A stretch of 64,000 nucleotides of DNA, taken from the NCBI GenBank assembly GCA_035626995.1, contig DASPMP010000141.1, positions 1 to 64,000 on the forward strand. Reading direction: 5' to 3'. Position numbers and translations under genes: made by a program. The notes below the pieces were generated by a model. It was given only the letters and a program-made list of their open reading frames with translations, made no database searches and was not told the DNA's origin. Shown piece after piece: positions 59,829 through 64,000 of the stretch. Source of the DNA: DASPMP01 sp035626995. Its GTDB lineage: Bacteria; Gemmatimonadota; Gemmatimonadetes; Gemmatimonadales; Gemmatimonadaceae. Position 1 is the stretch's first letter, and each line of letters starts with the position of its first letter.

Positions 59829-60527
59829 ATGAATGTGCATTCGGCTGTCCGGAGCAGTGCGCGCTGGGTCACCGCTGTCGCGGTGTGCGCCTTCTGGGGT
59901 ACCGCATGCAGAGGTTCCACCGAACCGCCGCTGCGGGTGGCAAATCCAGCATTGGACTCCATCTGGATTGAACCGTTCTACACTCGCCTGAGTGCCCGCG
60001 GCGTCCTGGTCGTCATGGGCGCTCCATCGGACACGGCCTTTCGGCTTGCCGACGACGAGCGATTGCTGCTTGCTGTCTCAACATCCGCGGGCGATGTCGA
60101 GACGTTCAGAATGGGCCGGTATCTCTGTGATGGCAGCCGAGACTGTACCGGTCTGATTGTCTCAATGGAAGACGACTATCACGCCGGTGAGCTCGAGGAG
60201 CGCATCGCGCACCTGCCGGTCCGGGTGTATTCATACTCTTCAAGGACGGCGGGTGCCCGTGTCACTGAATGGCACAGGGTGCAGTATGCCATCGCTGAGC
60301 TCAGGAGAGTCTCTGGCGTCAGACTCGTCGATCGTGACGCCCTCGGATGCGGCAGTTGCACGAGCCTGCCACTCTCCCAGACGCTGGCCGGGTTGCCGCT
60401 CGACTATACGGTCACTCCTCGGCCGAATGACGGACTGCTGCAGCTGTCGCGAGGGGTGACTGTCAATATTCGCTATGAACAGGCCACGGGAGTCGCACTC
60501 GAACGAAATATTCCGATACCGTGGTAG
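59829..60527 (+). CDS. Hypothetical lipoprotein
   Basis: 232 residues from ATG 59829. The signal segment (RWVTAVAVCAFWGTAC) gives a lipobox-like WGTAC near residue 22. The mature part includes SIWIEPFYTRLSARGVLVVMGAP, a CDGSRDC cysteine pair and a second CGSC pair (residues about 184-187). No named family is recognised. Its stop is 17 nt before palindromic element copy 3. It is the only plus-strand gene among the small genes separated by these elements. Confidence 0.7.
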   Translation: MNVHSAVRSSARWVTAVAVCAFWGTACRGSTEPPLRVANPALDSIWIEPFYTRLSARGVLVVMGAPSDTAFRLADDERLLLAVSTSAGDVETFRMGRYLCDGSRDCTGLIVSMEDDYHAGELEERIAHLPVRVYSYSSRTAGARVTEWHRVQYAIAELRRVSGVRLVDRDALGCGSCTSLPLSQTLAGLPLDYTVTPRPNDGLLQLSRGVTVNIRYEQATGVALERNIPIPW

Positions 60528-60544
60528 GGCGGACTCACGCGTCG

Positions 60545-60682
60545 ACGCCATTCAGGGCTCCACAGTCGCATGATGCAACAGAATGCAGGAATGCGAGAAT
60601 CCAGGAATACCATTACGGGGCAGGCTGTTGATTCCCGCATTCCGGCATTCTCGAATTCACATTGTTTGTTCGACTGTGGGGC
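60545..60682. repeat. ~138-bp palindromic element, copy 3
   Basis: More diverged than copies 1 and 2: the left part reads CACAGTCGCATGATGCAACAG and the centre CATTACGGGGCAGGCTG. The outer and inner arms remain. Confidence 0.9.
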
Positions 60683-60768
60683 GTCGCTGCTCGCGCAGTT
60701 GTTGCGAGACCTTCGGTGAGGAAATCAGCCGCCGGATCGCGACGGGGTGCGTACACCGGTCCCTGGCG

Positions 60769-61095
60769 CTACCGAGAGGAACGGCCGACGATGCGCCGGC
60801 CCGTGGCCTTGATGTCGTCGTACATGGCATCCGGAGCGAGATCGAGTCCGCCTGGCCACGTCACCGCATCCTCATCGACATAGACCTGCGCGAACACGGC
60901 GGGATCCTTCAGCGGCGCGAAAACGCCAGGGTCATCATCGAACAACAGCGGACCGAGATCCACATCGCCTTCCGTTCCGTCGGCAAAGCGCACGCGGAGA
61001 CGGTAGTCGCCAACGACCTGAACGCTGACGACGCGCCAGGGCGTGCGCACTACTTCAGAGGTGCGATCCTTCTTGGCGGAAGCTTTCGCGCGCAT
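60769..61095 (-). CDS. DUF2442-domain protein
   Basis: 108 residues. The DUF2442 core reads VVSVQVVGDYRLRVRFADGTEGDVDLGPLL, then GVFAPLKDPAVFAQVYVDEDAVTWPGGLDLAPDAMYDDI. The same core is paired with DUF4160 proteins in many bacteria, often in toxin-antitoxin-like or mobile contexts; the molecular role is not established. It overlaps the upstream DUF4160 gene by 46 nt, unless translation starts at an internal codon. It lies between copies 3 and 4 of the palindromic element. Confidence 0.85.
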   Translation of the reverse strand: MRAKASAKKDRTSEVVRTPWRVVSVQVVGDYRLRVRFADGTEGDVDLGPLLFDDDPGVFAPLKDPAVFAQVYVDEDAVTWPGGLDLAPDAMYDDIKATGRRIVGRSSR

Positions 61096-61310
61096 AAGCT
61101 CCAGTTGTCAGCAAGTTCCTTGCGGTGGAGGAGGGCCCACTCCAGGATCAACGTTAACGCTCGGCGCGGAAGGTCGCCACGCAAAATGCCCAGCGTGTCG
61201 ATCTCGATTACCGCTCTGTGGTCGCGATAGCGGGCGTGGAAATGCGGCGGCGGATGGTCGTCCCAGTACATCCGGATCGTGACCCCGTAAAAGGTGCTGA
61301 TCGTTGGCAC
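61050..61310 (-). CDS. DUF4160-domain protein
   Basis: 86 residues. Family signature: PTISTFYGVTIRMYWDDHPPPHFHARY, then AVIEIDTLGILRGDLPRRALTLILEWALLHRKELADNW, and the end LPPRRIAPL. DUF4160 and DUF2442 genes are frequent neighbours and are suspected to act as a two-part module. It precedes and overlaps the DUF2442 gene. A copy of the palindromic element begins 105 nt upstream. Confidence 0.88.
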   Translation of the reverse strand: MPTISTFYGVTIRMYWDDHPPPHFHARYRDHRAVIEIDTLGILRGDLPRRALTLILEWALLHRKELADNWSLCARKLPPRRIAPLK

Positions 61311-61415
61311 GACCCAGGTTCGCGTGAGCGACCGACAGGTGCGTCATCCATCAATTGCCGCGCGCTACAATTTTGTTCGCGAGGCCGAGAGCCGAGCGGA
61401 CTGAAACGGTCGCGG

Positions 61416-61551
61416 GCGCCTTTCGACTCTACAGCGACAGGTGCAACAGAATGCAGGAATGCGAGAATTCAGGAATTGCCATTACCGGGCAGGTGGTTGA
61501 TTCCCACATTCCGGCATTCTCGAATTCACATTGTTTGTTCGACTGTGGGGT
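61416..61551. repeat. ~138-bp palindromic element, copy 4
   Basis: The left end is diverged (CTACAGCGACAGGTGCAACAG); the rest matches copy 2. It shares the preceding ACGGTCGCGGGCGCC with copy 1 and ends 18 nt before the stop of the MBL-fold gene. The 259-nt gap 61311-61569 also holds a short GCCGAGAGCC stretch at about 61384. Confidence 0.88.
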
Positions 61552-61569
61552 GCCGGTGACGGCCGGGTT

Positions 61570-62721
61570 CTAGCGCGGTTTGACCTGCCGCCACCAGGGA
61601 TCCACAGCCGGCGCGCTGTCAGGCTCCACCGACTCCCCCGGTTTCGGCATGATGAGCCGAGTGCCGGCCACCGCGGCGGCGCGCACGACGCGCTCGGCGG
61701 GTTCGTCCCACGCATGGAATGCCAGATTGAACGTGCCCCAGTGAATGGGGAGCAGCGCGCGGCCGCGCAGATCGGCGTGCGCCTGAACGGCCTGCTCCGG
61801 CGTGACATGAATGTCGGGCCACGTCTCGCCATACGCGCCGATCTTGATGAGCGTCAGGTCGAAGGGACCGTGGCGCTGGCCGATATTCAGGAACCCGGCG
61901 AAGGGGCCCGTGTCACCACTATGGAAGACGCGATGCGCCGGCCCCGTCACGGCGAACGATGCCCAGAGCGTATGGTTCCGGTCGAAGCCGCGGCCGGAGA
62001 AGTGTCGCGCAGGCGTCGCGGTCACCGTCAGCGCACCCAGGGTGGTGCTGTCGTTCCAGTCCAATTCGGTGATACGGGCGGCGGGAATGCCCCAGCGCTC
62101 GAGATGGGCGCCGACGCCAAGTGGAACGATCCAGCGCGTGGTTGCATGCGCGGGGCTGGCCGCCAGCGCGCGCACGACGCCGCGGTCCAGGTGATCGTAA
62201 TGGTCGTGCGACGCGATCACCGCATCGAGCGGCGGCAGCTCGTCGATTGGCAGCGGCGGCTCGTGAAAGCGCCTCGGCCCGATGAGCGAGGACGGCGATG
62301 CGCGCCGGGCCCACACCGGATCGAAGAGGATGCGCGCGCCATCGATCTCGACCAGGACGGTGGAGTGTCCCAGCCAGGAAGCACGCAGCCCGGATGCGGG
62401 CGGCCGATCGAAGCTGGCGCGCGTGAGGCGCAGGATGGGGAGCGGTCCCGGGGGCGTGCGCTGCTCGTGTCCGCCCAGCCACTGGCGGAGCATGCGCATG
62501 GTGCCCCCTTTCACGCCGAGCGCGGTGGCCTCAGGATTCCTGAATGCGCCGTCGCGGTAGTTGGGTGAGCGCTGGATGCGGGCGAGTCGCTCACCCTGTG
62601 GCGCCGCGCCGAGGGCGTCGAGCCATCCTGTGGAGGCGATCAGGACGACGAGGGCGAGGACGACGAGGAGAAGCAGGATGACAAGCACGCGCGGGAGCGT
62701 TCGACGAGGGAGGAATCGCAC
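61570..62721 (-). CDS. MBL-fold metallo-hydrolase (NAPE-PLD/UlaG-like), membrane-anchored
   Basis: 383 residues. One N-terminal transmembrane helix (LVILLLLVVLALVVLIAST) anchors it. The metallo-beta-lactamase fold starts near 114 (SWLGHSTVLVEIDG, ILFDPVWARR). The metal motif is HDHYDH (172-177); further ligands are in PARHFSGRG, HSGDTG and LPIHWGTF. The substrate tunnel motif set matches the NAPE-phospholipase D/UlaG-type subgroup, whose members cut phosphodiesters or lactones. It may act on lipids at the membrane (inference). It is followed by palindromic element copy 4. Confidence 0.9.
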   Translation of the reverse strand: MRFLPRRTLPRVLVILLLLVVLALVVLIASTGWLDALGAAPQGERLARIQRSPNYRDGAFRNPEATALGVKGGTMRMLRQWLGGHEQRTPPGPLPILRLTRASFDRPPASGLRASWLGHSTVLVEIDGARILFDPVWARRASPSSLIGPRRFHEPPLPIDELPPLDAVIASHDHYDHLDRGVVRALAASPAHATTRWIVPLGVGAHLERWGIPAARITELDWNDSTTLGALTVTATPARHFSGRGFDRNHTLWASFAVTGPAHRVFHSGDTGPFAGFLNIGQRHGPFDLTLIKIGAYGETWPDIHVTPEQAVQAHADLRGRALLPIHWGTFNLAFHAWDEPAERVVRAAAVAGTRLIMPKPGESVEPDSAPAVDPWWRQVKPR

Positions 62722-62778
62722 GCCCCCAAGCTAACGTCGTTCCAGCGGGCCTGACGCACGTGTCCAGTGATGGCGCGT

Positions 62779-62799
62779 GTGGTCACAAGACTTGGACAA
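62779..62799. promoter_or_regulatory. Half-site of the inverted repeat seen at 46915
   Basis: GTGGTCACAAGACTTGG with the following ACAA matches the left arm at 46915 with few changes but lacks the right arm. It lies 58 nt upstream of the MBL gene start, downstream of the transglycosylase stop. Confidence 0.4.
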
Positions 62800-62808
62800 T
62801 GGGTCTTT

Positions 62809-64000
62809 TCATCCAGGCCGCCCGTCGAAGTAGCGCTTGTACCGCACGATCGTGTCGAGATAGCCGCGGGTGTGCGACTGCTTGAATCGGGCAGCGCACA
62901 GTAAGGACTTGCTGGCGCGCGCCTGCAGGCTCGCCCAGGTCGTACTGCCGTCATTCTTCAGCTGGTCTTTCTCGCGGAACAGCAGCGGACGCAACGCGGT
63001 CGCAAGTGTCTTCACGTTCCACTTGCCGCCAGACTGGTGCACCCGCTGCAGCGTGGCGAGCGGTGTGCCGGAGAGGCGCGCCAGGTCCGCGGCCATGTCG
63101 TCCGCCGAGAGCTGGCCCTGCCGCACGCCCCACTCGAGCACCGATTGCACCGGGTTGTAGGCGCCGGTGGAGACGAGTGCGCGCAGGTAATGGTCTGGCT
63201 CCATCCAGCGGTTCACGTCGCCGCCGGCACGCGCATGGCGCATCGCACGCTGGACGGTGACGGGGCCCGCGTTGTAACCGGCCATGACGATCCGGATGCG
63301 GGTGTCCTCCGGCAGCGCGTCGAAGTTCTGCTTCAGGTCACCAGTAAAGAAGCGGCGCATGCTCTGCGTGAAGGCGGCGTACTTCTTCGCCCCCTCGCGC
63401 AGGCTGACGCTGGGCGTCAGGTGCGACGGGTCGCGTCCCGACTGCATCAGTCCCTTGTAACCCGAACCGCCTTCGCCGGTGCGCTCGCGTCCGCCCGATT
63501 CCGCAGCGATGATCCCGCGGAGCAGATTTGCCGATACGCCCTGTGCCGCCGCGGCGCGATCGATCTCCACCCGATGGACCTCGATGCGGCTGACGGTGGC
63601 CGCATTCACTCCGGCGGGCGCCGCCGAGGTTGTCGTCGCGGCCGTTGGAGTACTGGATGGACCAGATCCCAGCGCACGCAGCAACGGTCGGATCACCTGG
63701 TCGCGAATCCGGACCCAGTCCTGCGCAAGCGCCTTGTCCTCCGGCCGGATACGGTAGCCGACGGGGAGCTCCGGGTGCTGCGCGTAGAATACGGAGTTCG
63801 TGAGCTTTCCTTCATCCCGTTCGCCGCGGGCGATGGCCGCGCCGGCCTGTGCGGTGATGATCCCGGCTTGCACGGCGCCGGAGACTTTCGCTGGAAGGCC
63901 GGCGATGGTTCCGATCACTCCACCGAACCCGGAGCCACCCGTGGCATTTCCCGAAGGAGTCGCGGCGGCTGGGAGGGATGGGGTGATGGGCTGGGACGCG
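62809..64000 (-). CDS. Lytic transglycosylase (SLT domain), N-terminus beyond the window
   Basis: 397 visible residues; the frame stays open to the right edge through a Ser/Pro/Gly-rich linker, so the start is outside (GTG 63918 is possible but internal-looking). The SLT core is clear: IIAAESGGRERTGEGGSGYKGLMQ with the catalytic glutamate, then TPSVSLREGAKKYAAFT, and VMAGYNAGPVTVQRAMRHAR. It would cleave peptidoglycan glycan strands with anhydro-muramyl products. The ~130-residue C-terminal part has no obvious family. Phage or secretion-linked roles cannot be excluded from what is visible. Confidence 0.88.
   Translation of the reverse strand, partial: ASQPITPSLPAAATPSGNATGGSGFGGVIGTIAGLPAKVSGAVQAGIITAQAGAAIARGERDEGKLTNSVFYAQHPELPVGYRIRPEDKALAQDWVRIRDQVIRPLLRALGSGPSSTPTAATTTSAAPAGVNAATVSRIEVHRVEIDRAAAAQGVSANLLRGIIAAESGGRERTGEGGSGYKGLMQSGRDPSHLTPSVSLREGAKKYAAFTQSMRRFFTGDLKQNFDALPEDTRIRIVMAGYNAGPVTVQRAMRHARAGGDVNRWMEPDHYLRALVSTGAYNPVQSVLEWGVRQGQLSADDMAADLARLSGTPLATLQRVHQSGGKWNVKTLATALRPLLFREKDQLKNDGSTTWASLQARASKSLLCAARFKQSHTRGYLDTIVRYKRYFDGRPG

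Noticed and set aside
1..64000. tRNA, rRNA or origin sequences
   Set aside because: I looked for cloverleaf-like and rRNA-conserved stretches and saw none; no dnaA boxes cluster anywhere obvious.

Overview
The window is high-GC bacterial DNA with a dense, operon-rich layout. The gene content is tandem 1,030-1,080-residue secreted VPS10/sortilin-like beta-propeller proteins, a SusC/SusD pair, a receptor-like protein with a plug but no barrel, a 1,063-residue Ser/Thr kinase with TPR-like repeats, and many lipoproteins. This combination points to a Gram-negative member of the Gemmatimonadota. That placement is inferred from gene content; no rRNA, tRNA or other marker gene is present.

Left part (1-23.6 kb). 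Five VPS10-type genes lie on the minus strand (one cut by the left edge). A Gfo/Idh/MocA oxidoreductase on the plus strand sits inside the cluster, and a close paralogue of it lies beyond the cluster. A minus-strand SDR is divergent from that second oxidoreductase, with a perfect palindrome between them. The second oxidoreductase leads a plus-strand operon with overlapping start and stop codons: a DUF885 protein with an altered metal-binding motif, a family-5 substrate-binding lipoprotein, and two DppB/DppC-type permeases. No ATPase subunit is present.

Middle part (23.6-43 kb). A plug-only TonB-receptor-like protein faces a SusC/SusD pair. The pair is followed by a 2-hydroxyacid dehydrogenase, an SDR with a degenerate active site, a dihydrodipicolinate-synthase-family lyase and a LysR regulator. 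This looks like an uptake and catabolism island for an unknown organic acid or sugar derivative. After it come an M14 metallopeptidase, a YkuD_2-type murein L,D-transpeptidase domain protein, small lipoproteins, a cyanophycinase-like S51 peptidase and an EamA transporter.

Right part (43-64 kb). An MFS transporter is fused in frame to a gamma-glutamyltransferase. Then come the kinase and a signalling block: an ECF sigma factor; a one-TM anti-sigma-like protein whose outer domain is 22 uninterrupted nonapeptide repeats; an HELAH metalloprotease/propeller/barrel protein; a PrsW-type membrane protease; and a receiver-SpoIIE phosphatase. RsbW-like and RsbV-like genes diverge from the sigma gene. 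The end of the window holds small genes separated by four copies of a palindromic element of about 138 bp, an MBL-fold hydrolase and a truncated lytic transglycosylase.

A striking feature is that gene 3' ends, above all convergent 3'-3' gaps, are filled with palindromic repeats: 14-bp units arranged as two opposed arrays, 7-bp GCTCTCG arrays, CTCTGCGT arrays and the ~138-bp element. One 7-bp array lies inside the M14 peptidase reading frame. The two strongest candidates for new biology are the sigma/nonapeptide-repeat anti-sigma/PrsW block and the opposed 14-bp arrays.
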